From a bacterium (GTDB lineage Bacteria; SM23-31), in assembly GCA_028278455.1 (NCBI GenBank), contig JANQEH010000182.1, forward strand, positions 1-59,616: DNA of 59,616 bases, read 5' to 3'. The translations under genes and the position numbers were made by a program. The notes under the pieces are model-generated. The model was not told where the DNA came from. It did no database searches and saw only the letters and a program-made list of their open reading frames with translations. Positions 26,262 through 34,783 of the stretch are shown here, piece by piece. Position 1 is the first letter of the stretch; each line of letters begins with the position of its first letter.

Positions 26262-27928
26262 ATGAAGTTATTTAAATATATTTTGATTTTATTCTTTACT
26301 TCAAGTATATTATCAGGATCTTTGTTAGCTCAATCAGTATTGATAGATCCGGGTCATGGCGGTGATGATGATGGAGCTACAAGTTATGCAAATCTCTTTA
26401 AAGAAAAATGGATTAACCAAGTAGTCGCAGATAAAGTCAAAGACTACTTAGATTTATATTATCCTAGTTGGGAAGTAGATCTGACAAAGAATTCGTCTAG
26501 TCAAGGATTAACTGCAGCCCAAAGAATTCAGGATGTAGATGAATATGATTTCTTTGTCTCTATTCACCATAATTCGGGAGGAACCAGTTCTCATACTGAA
26601 ACGTACACCATATATTGTGATCAAGATACAGGTGCACAAAGCGCATCTCATGTTACCTATTCAGAAGAACTGGGGGACTACCTTGCAGATGAACTTGAAT
26701 ACGGTTTGTATTGGTATGTTAAACATGGTGGGCGTTATTATGATTATCAATCTGATGCATGGGTGTTTCCTTTAATTAACTATAACGTTAATAATAATGT
26801 ACTAAAGAATGCTTGAATGCACATGGATTGGATTGGCATTATTTTATTTTAGTTAACTCAGCTTGCGTATCAGTTATTTCAGAGGCAGATTTTATCTCAA
26901 GCTCACAAGTTGCTATAATAATATCAAGTGGTCTTTTTGTGCATGGTGTTTCTTTTGCTAACGTAGAAGCATCAAGTTTAGCAACAGGTATGGCGATATT
27001 TTGGGATGAATCCTCTATAGTTACAAGTATCGATGGTTATGATACTCCACCACCTATGGCTGATCAGACTCTAAATACTCCTGACAATTTTGAATGCTCA
27101 ACACCATCCTATGCAAGTGATCACCCAAATCTGTCATGGGAGCCTGTTGAATGAGCTAATCAATATGAGATTTTTAGAGATAGTAATTATCTAACAACAG
27201 TGAGTGGAATAACTTACGAAGATGAATCGAAAACAGCTGGAGGAATTTCAAGTAATGTTACTTACCAGATTCGCGCAAAGGATACTTATTTCAACGAATT
27301 TACTTCTTCGAGTTTAGCTGGACCTGTTACTTTTACTGCCTCCGTTCCAACCACACCACAAAATTTTACATGCACTAATCCGTCAGGGTGGGGAAATTAT
27401 CCTTCATTCTCTTGGAATACTAGTAATCTTGCAACAAGTTATAAAATTGAAAGAAAAATGAACTCTGGTTCATTTAGTCAAATAGCCTCAGTGAATGCTC
27501 CTGATACAACATTGACAGACTATGGAGTAACGCTTGCTCATCTTGGTGATTATGATACTTTCTATTATAGAATTAGAGCAAGTAATAGCGCAAGTAATTC
27601 AGGTTATTCGAGTGAGGTCAGTATAACAGCAGAGCAGTTTCAGAAGATGAGTGCCGGAATTCCAAAAAAGTATGGATTGTATCAGAACTATCCTAATCCT
27701 TTCAATCCGGTAACTGAAATACGCTATAATCTACCTGTCGCAACACAAGTAACGCTTAAAGTCTATAATATGCTGGGACAGGAGATTGCAGTCCTTGTTA
27801 ATGAGCAGAAGCCTGCTGGATCTCATACAGTAAAATGGGACGCCAGTAATGTAGCAAGCGGTTCATATATTTATAAAATCGTTGCAGGCAGTTTTACAGA
27901 AACAAAGCAAATGGTAGTGATAAAATAG
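26262..27928 (+). pseudogene. Secreted N-acetylmuramoyl-L-alanine amidase with FN3-like domains and sorting tail, disrupted
   Basis: ATG 26262 has GGAGG upstream. A signal peptide (to LLAQ) leads into an Amidase_3 domain: VLIDPGHGGDDDGA, the metal-site Glu in FKEKW and VSIHHNSGG. The frame then stops at TGA 26814-26816. The protein continues in another frame, open from 26798, with LDWHYFILVNSACVSVISEA and DFISSS, which supplies the last catalytic Glu. A single-base loss near 26798-26815 explains this. A second lesion is an in-frame TGA at 27152-27154 inside an FN3-like domain (LSWEPVE*ANQYEIFRDS). From 27155 a second FN3-like domain and a C-terminal tail with YQNYPNPFNPVTEIRYNLP, MLGQEIAVLVN and SGSYIYKI remain intact. 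It would cleave peptidoglycan stem peptides if whole; as it stands it is probably inactive. Confidence 0.8.
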
Positions 27929-27948
27929 ACTTGTAGGTAATCTTAATC

Positions 27949-27985
27949 AAAGGGACAGGCTGATTTGAGTCTGTCCCTTTTAATT
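27949..27985 (+). terminator. Rho-independent terminator
   Basis: AAAGGGACAG (27949-27958) pairs with CTGTCCCTTT (27971-27980), followed by TAATTAC. It closes the AT-rich island transcript. Confidence 0.75.
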
Positions 27986-28130
27986 ACATTTCATCCAAAG
28001 TTTTAGATCAAGTTTGTTTTACTATGGATTCGCCAATAATTATCTTGATTATATACGTATTTGTTTATATCTTTTAGTGTATTCTCACTTCGGAGATCAC
28101 CAGTCACTACATACATTGAAGGATTTAAAA

Positions 28131-28493
28131 ATGTCGAAAAAGATTTTAATCGTCGATGACGAAGAGGACTTTCTTAAGGCGATAACAATAAGGCTGAACC
28201 ATGCCGGTTATGAGACCGCGATTGCGAAGAACGGGATCGAGGCGCAGGATTACCTGAAGGAGAACGGTGCAGACCTGATACTGCTCGATGTTATGATGCC
28301 GAAAATGGACGGCCTGGAGTTCATCAAGTTCTTAAAAGGTAACGATAGTCTGAAGGATGTCCCTGTGATATTCCTTACCGCAGGCTCATTCGACATCGCG
28401 GAGCAGGTCGAGACGCTTGCGTCAGCCCAGGATTTCATGCTGAAGTCCGTTGATAATGAGCAGATCATTGACAGAATAGAGAAAGTGATCTGA
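28131..28493 (+). CDS. CheY-like stand-alone response regulator
   Basis: A 120-residue receiver domain with no output domain. ATG 28131 begins exactly at the domain (MSKKILIVDDEEDF); an upstream extension of the frame has no support. Acidic pocket D9-D10, phospho-acceptor D53 (LILLDVMMPKMDG), conserved Thr in IFLTAGS and Lys in FMLKSVD are all present, so it should be phosphorylatable. No histidine kinase is adjacent, so it probably acts as a diffusible receiver for a kinase encoded elsewhere. Base composition returns to that of the core genome here. Confidence 0.9.
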   Translation: MSKKILIVDDEEDFLKAITIRLNHAGYETAIAKNGIEAQDYLKENGADLILLDVMMPKMDGLEFIKFLKGNDSLKDVPVIFLTAGSFDIAEQVETLASAQDFMLKSVDNEQIIDRIEKVI

Positions 28494-28559
28494 CCTTGCT
28501 CAGCTGAGATATTTTAAGTTAGGTTTAGGTGTATTAAATTTAATGATCGTGTTGACGGC

Positions 28560-28733
28560 TTATGAACTTTTTACAGCAATCTTCCGCTGTATGCTGTCAT
28601 CGGTCATTTTTTGTTTTATGATGGTAGCTTTTGAAATGGTGGTAAAACAGTCTAAGCAGTTATAAAGGGGCATTGTTTTGTTGTCTAGTATTTCCTGGTC
28701 GCCGATGTAAACGAGTCTGGTGTGTTTGCACAT
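28560..28733 (-). CDS. Small Cys/His protein, zinc-ribbon-like (57 aa)
   Basis: A 57-residue frame with clear protein character: MCKHTRLVYIGDQEIL, then MPLYNCLDCFTTISKATI. C2, H4, C26 and C29 form a C-x-H ... C-x2-C set suited to one zinc ion. The pattern (Cys-x-His, a YIG turn, then LYNCLDCxTTI) recurs in small zinc-ribbon proteins I have seen as uncharacterised. An AGGT stretch lies 13 bases before the ATG. It is convergent with the receiver gene. Function unknown; the zinc site is inferred from the residues only. Confidence 0.6.
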   Translation of the reverse strand: MCKHTRLVYIGDQEILDNKTMPLYNCLDCFTTISKATIIKQKMTDDSIQRKIAVKSS

Positions 28734-28874
28734 AATTTCTTACCTGAATCATTATTCATATCATAGTTTCTATTAATATTATCGGCATACCAGTTGGGAA
28801 AGTTTAGGATTTTTTCGGATGTTTTTAGATGAAGTCTAATATTTTTCACTTTTGTATATTACAGTAATCTTTCT

Positions 28875-29198
28875 CTGAGATTTCTCCGCTTCGTCCCTCC
28901 CTCCGTCGGCAGGAACGGGACTCTGGTCGAAATGACAATCCTCTCAATATTAAAATCGTATTTATGATCACCACAGAGGCACAGAGAGGAAAAGAGTGGA
29001 AAGATCACATGTTCTTCTCCGGATCCTCTGTGCTTCTGTAGTAAATATAATTATGTTTTCTTACACCGGGAGTGGAATTGAGCTAATGTGCAGAGATTTC
29101 TCGCCTTGTTCAGTAAAAGCAACAGAGCAGGGGCTTCGCTCGAAATGACAAATTGGAAGTTTGATTCCTGTCATTTCGAGCGCAGTCGAGAAATCTCA
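28875..29198. repeat. Cluster of palindromic intergenic repeats
   Basis: Three copies of one element occur: 28875-28937 (GAGATTTCTC ... TCGAAATGACA), 29092-29150 (GAGATTTCTCG ... CTCGAAATGACA) and, inverted, 29169-29198 (TGTCATTTCGAGCG ... TCGAGAAATCTC). The last two form one long palindrome. Between copies one and two, ACCACAGAGGCACAGAG (28969-28988 region) and CCTCTGTGCTTCTGTAG (29025-29041) form another inverted repeat. Such dispersed elements are common between genes in FCB-type and other genomes. Apart from the 57-codon gene, 28494-29243 contains no other supported gene. Confidence 0.7.
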
Positions 29199-29243
29199 GA
29201 AGATTTTTCGATTATTATTCATATGTGGATAAAACTAAGAAAA

Positions 29244-30167
29244 TCAACTATGATCAGTTAGAAGGTCTTCCAGCGCGGAATATATAGTGGGGAAACTGAA
29301 TTTAAATCCTGATCCCGTCATCCGTTTGGGGATAACTTTCTGGCTGCCAATCAGGACATCGGCCATTTCTCCGAACCTCAGCCTGAGTGCGGCATTTGGG
29401 ACAGTGAAAAATGCAGGTTTGTTCAGCGCTTTTGACATCTCTTTCGTAAATTCATTGTTTGTTACCGGCTCGGGGGAAACAATATTAAATGCACCTGATC
29501 CTTTTTCGTTCTTGATCAGATAGATAATTGCACTAATGATATCGGTAATATGAATCCATGAAAACCATTGAGAACCTGATCCGAGTTTCCCGCCGAGACC
29601 GATTCTGAAGATAGGAAGCATTTTCCGAAGAGCTCCGCCATCCATGCTCAGAACGGCACCAATCCTAATCCGGCACACCCTTACACCGAGTTCTTCAGCC
29701 TTAAGTGCAGACCTTTCCCACTCCTTGCATATCTCGGAAAGGAATCCCGGTCCGGGATCGTCATCCTCTGTGAATTCTTTCTCCGGATGGTTGTTATAAT
29801 AGCCGATCGCGGAAGCATTAATCAGAACCTCTGGTTTAATCCTTCCCTGGTCTACTGCACGAATGATCGTTTCAGTCGCGTTGATCCTGCTGGAAATCAG
29901 AAGTTTTCTCCGCTCCCTTGACCAGCGTTGATCCGCAATAGACGCTCCAGCGAGGTTGACAACAGCATCTATATCACCGCAATTATCAGCCCAGGAAATA
30001 TCATGTTTGGAGGGATTCCATTCAAGCACCTGTGTTCTCGCATGGATAATATCACGTGCTTTTTCGGCGTTTCTGGTCAGTGCTGCAACGGCAAATTTCT
30101 GCCTCAGAAGCTCAACGCAGAGTGGTTTGCCAATTGTGCCTGTTCCGCCGGTTACGAGTATTTTCAT
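29244..30167 (-). CDS. TIGR01777-type NAD(P)-dependent epimerase/SDR protein
   Basis: A 307-residue extended short-chain dehydrogenase-like protein. The N-terminal nucleotide motif is VTGGTGTIGKPLCVELL. The family blocks follow: VNLAGASIADQRWSRERRKLLISSRINATETI, NASAIGYYNNHPEKEFTEDD, LSEICKEWERSALKAEELGVRVCRIRIGAVLS, and GSGQWFSWIHITDI-like text (GSGSQWFSWIHITDII). It ends with VLIGSQKVIPKRMTGSGFKFSFPTI, characteristic of the YfcH/TIGR01777 family. The physiological reaction of this family is not established. It is a single gene. Confidence 0.9.
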   Translation of the reverse strand: MKILVTGGTGTIGKPLCVELLRQKFAVAALTRNAEKARDIIHARTQVLEWNPSKHDISWADNCGDIDAVVNLAGASIADQRWSRERRKLLISSRINATETIIRAVDQGRIKPEVLINASAIGYYNNHPEKEFTEDDDPGPGFLSEICKEWERSALKAEELGVRVCRIRIGAVLSMDGGALRKMLPIFRIGLGGKLGSGSQWFSWIHITDIISAIIYLIKNEKGSGAFNIVSPEPVTNNEFTKEMSKALNKPAFFTVPNAALRLRFGEMADVLIGSQKVIPKRMTGSGFKFSFPTIYSALEDLLTDHS

Positions 30168-30282
30168 GGCAGATTATATTTTATTTTTAGCTGACAGCTT
30201 TATAACATTAATCAGTTTCTAATCATTCCTCGATATTCAATATAATAATTTAACTTCAGAATTCAATTTTTAATTTGCGCAT

Positions 30283-30316
30283 AAAAAAACCTCCCGGGAA
30301 AAAGGGAGGTTTTTGG
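30283..30316 (-). terminator. Rho-independent terminator of the sigma-linked operon
   Basis: AAAAACCTCCC (30285-30295) and GGGAGGTTTTT (30304-30314) form an 11-bp stem; read on the minus strand it is followed by T-rich sequence. It lies 30 bases after the last gene of the five-gene operon. Confidence 0.85.
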
Positions 30317-30343
30317 GTGATCATGTCGTTAATGCAATGCTTA

Positions 30344-31591
30344 CTAATATATTCTTGCCGTAACCCTGTTTTTGAATTGCTCCATGCTAAGCGACCCCTT
30401 TGAGAAAGCTATGATGTCGCTGTATTTGGCTGACAGCATCAGGTTCTGATTTCCCTGTATACGCAATCTGTATCCCCTTGAATTATACAGAATCGACACA
30501 TTATCAGCGGGATCCAGTCCACGAAGTGTATGGCCATAGTCGGCCAGGGCCTCGATGAAGACGTCGAGAAGTTTCTGAAGGTATTCTTCATTAGTAGTTT
30601 TATCCCTACTGTCGTTCAGAGCCTTCAGGTAGCTGTAAGCTTCATCGCTTCGGGATACGGTTCTTCCGATTTTCCCCCTCAGCTCCACTTCCCTTGATTT
30701 CAGGGCTTCTTCCATCTCTTTCAGCTTAGCCTGGTATGCTATTTCTGCTCTTGCTTTTGCCTCGGTAACTTTAGGAGCCACGATCGTAATGTTATCAGTA
30801 TTTGTTCCCGCGACAGTTATAGTCGGAAGAGGTACAGAAATCGAACTTCCCGTATTGATAGTATAAATAACTCCATAATCTTTGATAAAGGTACCCTGGA
30901 TATACTCTGAGCTGATCGTTTTCCTGAACTGGTCCTCGATCGATATCTCGAAAATGGTTTTCATTACCTTGATGTCTTTCAAGAGTTCCTTTGTAACATA
31001 AGCCTCACCGCCATTGCCCATCTCAGTTACCTTTACTGCATTCTTGAACTGTGTTTGATTAAGGTTGCCGTTCCTGAACCTGTCAACATCAGATTTTTTC
31101 ACACTCATAATGAATGGAAGCGGAGTAAATCTGTCTTCTCTGCCAGAAGATGCATCAGCCCAGTTCAGTGAAGCAGCGTAATAATAATTGGTTGAAAGAT
31201 TATGCGATGGTGTTGCAACTATCGTTATATTATCATCCGGCCTGACCTGTTTGATTACCGCCGCATAGGTTGAGAGGAAATCCACGAGGTTGTCCTGGAA
31301 TTTCTTATGGTTTGCCCGGGCCCGAACAGCTCTCTCGTCCGAGTATTCGCGTTTTACCATCGGAACGAGAAAAACTACGCCATGATCGTCCAGATAAACA
31401 CCTTTGACGCTTCTCTCGTAAAAAAACTCTTTAGCGGTCTCATCCGAGATAAGTCTTTTCAGGATATCTTCAGAGATCCGGAGGTCTTTTTCCATCCTTT
31501 CAAAGTCGATCCCGCCCTGCCATGCCTGGGCATTTCCCGCAAGCAATATGATCAGTGCGAGGGCTGCGAAAAGTCTTATTGTCGGTCTCAT
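30344..31591 (-). CDS. Secreted duplicated-domain protein C of the ECF sigma operon
   Basis: A 415-residue protein, family not recognised. ATG 31591 is chosen since GGAG lies six bases before it. A signal peptide ends near GNAQA. The mature protein is built of two related halves. In half one: DFERMEKDLRISEDILKRL, KGVYLDDHGVVFLVPM, ATPS and PFIMSVKKSDVDRFRNGNL with QFKNAV. In half two: LLKDIKVMKTIFEISIED, QGTFIKDYGVIYTI, EALADYGHTLRGLDPADN, SRGYRLR and YSDIIAFSKGSLSMEQFKNRV. A charged coiled-coil-like segment (about 285-325) interrupts half two and is unique to this paralogue. Last gene of the sigma/anti-sigma operon. Confidence 0.75.
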   Translation of the reverse strand: MRPTIRLFAALALIILLAGNAQAWQGGIDFERMEKDLRISEDILKRLISDETAKEFFYERSVKGVYLDDHGVVFLVPMVKREYSDERAVRARANHKKFQDNLVDFLSTYAAVIKQVRPDDNITIVATPSHNLSTNYYYAASLNWADASSGREDRFTPLPFIMSVKKSDVDRFRNGNLNQTQFKNAVKVTEMGNGGEAYVTKELLKDIKVMKTIFEISIEDQFRKTISSEYIQGTFIKDYGVIYTINTGSSISVPLPTITVAGTNTDNITIVAPKVTEAKARAEIAYQAKLKEMEEALKSREVELRGKIGRTVSRSDEAYSYLKALNDSRDKTTNEEYLQKLLDVFIEALADYGHTLRGLDPADNVSILYNSRGYRLRIQGNQNLMLSAKYSDIIAFSKGSLSMEQFKNRVTARIY

Positions 31592-31634
31592 TTTATTCTC
31601 CATTTAATTGTTATTCATTATATCAGAAAGTCTA

Positions 31635-32834
31635 TTAATATGTTCTTGCCATTACCTTGCTTTTAAATTCATCAAGATCGATCGAGCCTCTCGAGTATGC
31701 AAGAATGTCTCTGTAAGCTACCGTCATCATCAGATTCTTGTTTGCTCGTCTACTCATTCTTTCGCCTCTCGATGTATAAAGAACGGAGATCATTTCATCC
31801 GGTTTCATCTCTTTGAGCGTATGCCCGTAATTAGCGAGAGCATCTGTTATAGAGTCAATGATCGTCATGAGAAGCTTTTCGTTTGATCCCTTGAATCCAT
31901 ACCTTCCGTAGTCCTCATAAGTCAGTGCGAGACGCTCATCCTCTTCATGGAGCGCTTCCTGAAGTTCGATGACTGTTACCGGGGTATTACCAGCAATAAA
32001 TACCTGGTCGTCAGCTTTTCTCGTATCGAAAACGTATCCGAGGTTCTGACCTTCAACGATCATGGGAACAGGGACTGCAACGGATCCCCCGCCGTTAACC
32101 GTGAAGAATACTCCGTAATCCTTGATATATGTTCCCTGGAATCCGGATGAGCTTATACCGGAGCTGAAGTTATCGTTCACAGATACCTGGAGAACACCCC
32201 TGAGGATCTTGATATCCTTCATGAAATTCTCTGAAACATACTCTTTACTTTCGTTTCCGATCTCGGTATAGTCAACAACATTCTTGAACTGGGCGTCGTT
32301 CAGGCTGCCAGTACGGTATCTCGCGATGTCTGATTTCTTCACGCTCATGATAAAAGGCGTAACTTTGAATTCCTGCCTGCTTTTATCAGTAAATGCCTGT
32401 ACAGCATCAACACTTTGGACAAAGTATACCGAAGTGGATAATCTACTTGACGGAGTTGCTATTATTGAGATCGTATCGCCTGGTTTAACCTGTCCGATCA
32501 CATCGGCGTAGCTGGAAAAGAACTCAATGAAATTATTCTTCATCTCTTCGTGTCTTTCCTTCGCACTCTGTGCTCTCTCGCCCGAGATCGAGTAACTCGT
32601 AAGAGGTACCATGAAGACCACTCCATAGTTATCAAGGTAGAATCCTTTGAAGTATTCTTCACTGTAGAATTCCTTTACCACCCTGTCGGTAACAAGGTTC
32701 TTAAGAATATCTTCCTGTATTTTAATATCTCTTTCCATTCTCTGATAATCGATCTCCTGCGCATATCCTGTATTCATCAACAGCAGCACCGCGGTTAAAA
32801 AGGTAATGATCGTTTTCAGTTTTCCGATTTTCAT
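31635..32834 (-). CDS. Secreted duplicated-domain protein B of the ECF sigma operon
   Basis: A 399-residue paralogue of the genes on either side. ATG 32834 is chosen because AGGAG lies eight bases upstream; the longer frame overlaps the previous gene. A signal peptide ends near MNTGYAQ. Half one carries DYQRMERDIKIQEDILKNL, KGFYLDNYGVVFMVPL, QVKPGDTISIIATPS and PFIMSVKKSDIARYRTGSL. Half two carries FMKDIKILRGVLQVSVND, QGTYIKDYGVFFTVNGGG, DALANYGHTLKEMKPDE, TSRGERM and YRDILAYSRGSIDLDEFKSKV. No catalytic motif is visible. Function unknown; envelope location is inferred from the signal. Confidence 0.75.
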   Translation of the reverse strand: MKIGKLKTIITFLTAVLLLMNTGYAQEIDYQRMERDIKIQEDILKNLVTDRVVKEFYSEEYFKGFYLDNYGVVFMVPLTSYSISGERAQSAKERHEEMKNNFIEFFSSYADVIGQVKPGDTISIIATPSSRLSTSVYFVQSVDAVQAFTDKSRQEFKVTPFIMSVKKSDIARYRTGSLNDAQFKNVVDYTEIGNESKEYVSENFMKDIKILRGVLQVSVNDNFSSGISSSGFQGTYIKDYGVFFTVNGGGSVAVPVPMIVEGQNLGYVFDTRKADDQVFIAGNTPVTVIELQEALHEEDERLALTYEDYGRYGFKGSNEKLLMTIIDSITDALANYGHTLKEMKPDEMISVLYTSRGERMSRRANKNLMMTVAYRDILAYSRGSIDLDEFKSKVMARTY

Positions 32835-32859
32835 CTTTTTATCTCCTATATTATTACTT

Positions 32860-34065
32860 TTATTCACCTATTTTCTGCAGTGTCACTCGTTTTTTCAGTT
32901 GATCGAGTGATAATCTGCCCCTGGAAAAATCCAGTATATCCTTATAATCTGTTACGTGTATTAATTTCGTATTCAAACCCGGTCCGTAAATGTAATCACG
33001 GGACTGGAATTGAATAGCTATTTTATCGTCATTTGTCAGGCCTCTGATCTTTGAACCGTATTCCGACAGGATCCCTGTAATTACGTCTACTGCTTCACCT
33101 ACCTTTTCTTCGCTGATCTGCAGCAGCTTTTCCCTGTCTACGTAAAAGCTGATCGGTACACCGTATTTACTGAGCTCATAATTTATCTTCCCGAGGGATT
33201 CCTGCATATCCGAGAGGTCGATCTGCTCGGTGTCTTTTGCGGGATCGAATTTTCCATCCATCCTGATCGAGATATTATCGGAATCGAAATGGTAGCTTCT
33301 CGATCTGGAGGCATTGATGGTGAACAGGACGCCGAAATCCTTCAGATATGTTCCCTGGACGGATTCCGAGCTGATACTTGTACTTAAGCCTTCTTCGATA
33401 CCCACCTCGAGGATACCCTTCATTATGTTGATTTCCTTGTGCATTTTACGCGAAACATACTCGCTGTCTTCAGTACCAAAGACTTCAAACATTATCTCAT
33501 TCTTGAATTGTTCACTGGAGATCGAGCCGGAGCTTAATTTCTGTATATCACGGAATTCAGCACTCATTATGAACGGATAAGGTTCGAATTTTGCATTTCT
33601 CGAGCTAACAGCTACAACATTGTCATAATATCCTCCAATAACACCGTATTTTGAGGGAGATGCAACAAGTGTGAACCTGTCATCAGGCTTTACCTGTTTC
33701 ATCACATCGCCATATTCCTTCAAAGCTCCGACCAGTTTATCGATCACATCATCATAGTTTTCTTTTGCCCTCCGCGCAGAACTCCCCTTATAGATCTTTG
33801 TGGTAAGCGGCATGGTGAAAACAAGACCATATCCTTCAAGGTAGGTTCCCCTTGTACGGGAAGTTTTGAAATATACTCCGGAGTACCTGTCGGCTAATTC
33901 GGTCTGGAGTATTTTTGACATTACCTTAATATCCCTGTCCATCATGTTATAGTCAATGTCTGAGTTCCCTCTCTGTTTTTCTGCTGCAGTTGTTATCAGC
34001 AGGGGGATAAACAGCATTAGGGCAAGGAAAGGCAGGTATTTAAAAAATGTTTTAGATCTATTCAT
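32860..34065 (-). CDS. Secreted duplicated-domain protein A of the ECF sigma operon
   Basis: A 401-residue paralogue, the first of three after the anti-sigma gene, 22 bases from it. A signal peptide or anchor spans residues 9-28 (KYLPFLALMLFIPLLITTAA). Half one: DYNMMDRDIKVMSKILQTEL, RGTYLEGYGLVFTMPL, QVKPDDRFTLVASPS and PFIMSAEFRDIQKLSSGSI with SEQFKNEI. Half two: MHKEINIMKGILEVGIEE, QGTYLKDFGVLFTINAS, LSEYGSKIRGLTNDDKIA and YKDILDFSRGRLSLDQLKKRV. It is the most divergent of the three. Function unknown; control by the ECF sigma factor is inferred from the operon. Confidence 0.75.
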   Translation of the reverse strand: MNRSKTFFKYLPFLALMLFIPLLITTAAEKQRGNSDIDYNMMDRDIKVMSKILQTELADRYSGVYFKTSRTRGTYLEGYGLVFTMPLTTKIYKGSSARRAKENYDDVIDKLVGALKEYGDVMKQVKPDDRFTLVASPSKYGVIGGYYDNVVAVSSRNAKFEPYPFIMSAEFRDIQKLSSGSISSEQFKNEIMFEVFGTEDSEYVSRKMHKEINIMKGILEVGIEEGLSTSISSESVQGTYLKDFGVLFTINASRSRSYHFDSDNISIRMDGKFDPAKDTEQIDLSDMQESLGKINYELSKYGVPISFYVDREKLLQISEEKVGEAVDVITGILSEYGSKIRGLTNDDKIAIQFQSRDYIYGPGLNTKLIHVTDYKDILDFSRGRLSLDQLKKRVTLQKIGE

Positions 34066-34087
34066 TGCATTGCTCCCGAAAAATATT

Positions 34088-34783
34088 TTATTGCTGTTTT
34101 TTCAGATCGGCTGTCTTGATCAGCTCATTGACATTCTGTTTTGTCTTGTTCAGGTCCTGTGCCAGCGGATCGATCACACTGATAACCTGCTGACCGAAAT
34201 CCTGCAGTTCCTTGGCTCTCTCGTTCTCTATGTTTTTTGCCCATTCATACAGTGCATTAGTGAATTCCTCATTCTGGTTCTGCTCCCTTTCGGACAGCAC
34301 CTGTGTCACCATATCAAGGACACGGTTCTGGGATTCGAGGATCTGCTGAGTCAAGACATCATTTGAGATCTGCTCCACCGGCTGAGCGTCCCCGGAGCTG
34401 CTAAAAAGCGATGTAGCAAGGGTGAAATCGCCTGTTTCACTGTTATAAGAGAATTGAAAGTTAGTTACGGAAAGGATCAGAAAAATTGCCGCCAGTCCGT
34501 ATCCGAATTTCATGACAGGTTTTACCCTCAGCCACTCAAAAGACGGGACATACTGTTTAATTCTGTCGAGGAATGATTCTTTTTCTGTCATGAAAACCAC
34601 ATTCATACGCGATTCCGGCATCTCCCATTTTTGCAGGGCCTTTGACGGAATTTCGAGTCTTTCGAGTTCTTCCTTGCACTCTGCGCATGTTTTCAAATGG
34701 TTCTCAAAATCCCTGAGTTCTTCATTTTCGAGTTCACCATAAAAGTAATCCATTAATTTCTCAATAGGGATATTACATTTCAT
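34088..34783 (-). CDS. Zinc-finger anti-sigma factor
   Basis: A 231-residue membrane protein. The N-terminal ZAS domain is clear: MDYFYGELENEELRDFENHLKTCAECKEEL, with H-x3-C-x2-C. One membrane helix (about 93-112, FGYGLAAIFLILSVTNF) follows, then a mostly helical extracytoplasmic tail with coiled-coil character (residues 140-231, for example LESQNRVLDMVTQVLSEREQNQ). It starts inside the end of the sigma gene (11-base overlap), so the two are translationally coupled. It should hold the sigma factor at the inner membrane and release it on an envelope signal; that is family knowledge. Confidence 0.88.
   Translation of the reverse strand: MKCNIPIEKLMDYFYGELENEELRDFENHLKTCAECKEELERLEIPSKALQKWEMPESRMNVVFMTEKESFLDRIKQYVPSFEWLRVKPVMKFGYGLAAIFLILSVTNFQFSYNSETGDFTLATSLFSSSGDAQPVEQISNDVLTQQILESQNRVLDMVTQVLSEREQNQNEEFTNALYEWAKNIENERAKELQDFGQQVISVIDPLAQDLNKTKQNVNELIKTADLKKQQ

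Noticed and set aside
27178-27192. Hairpin after the amidase UGA (AGATA-GTAAT-TATCT) as a SECIS
   Set aside because: The gene has a frameshift, the FN3-like context does not call for Cys there, and five A/T-rich pairs arise easily by chance.
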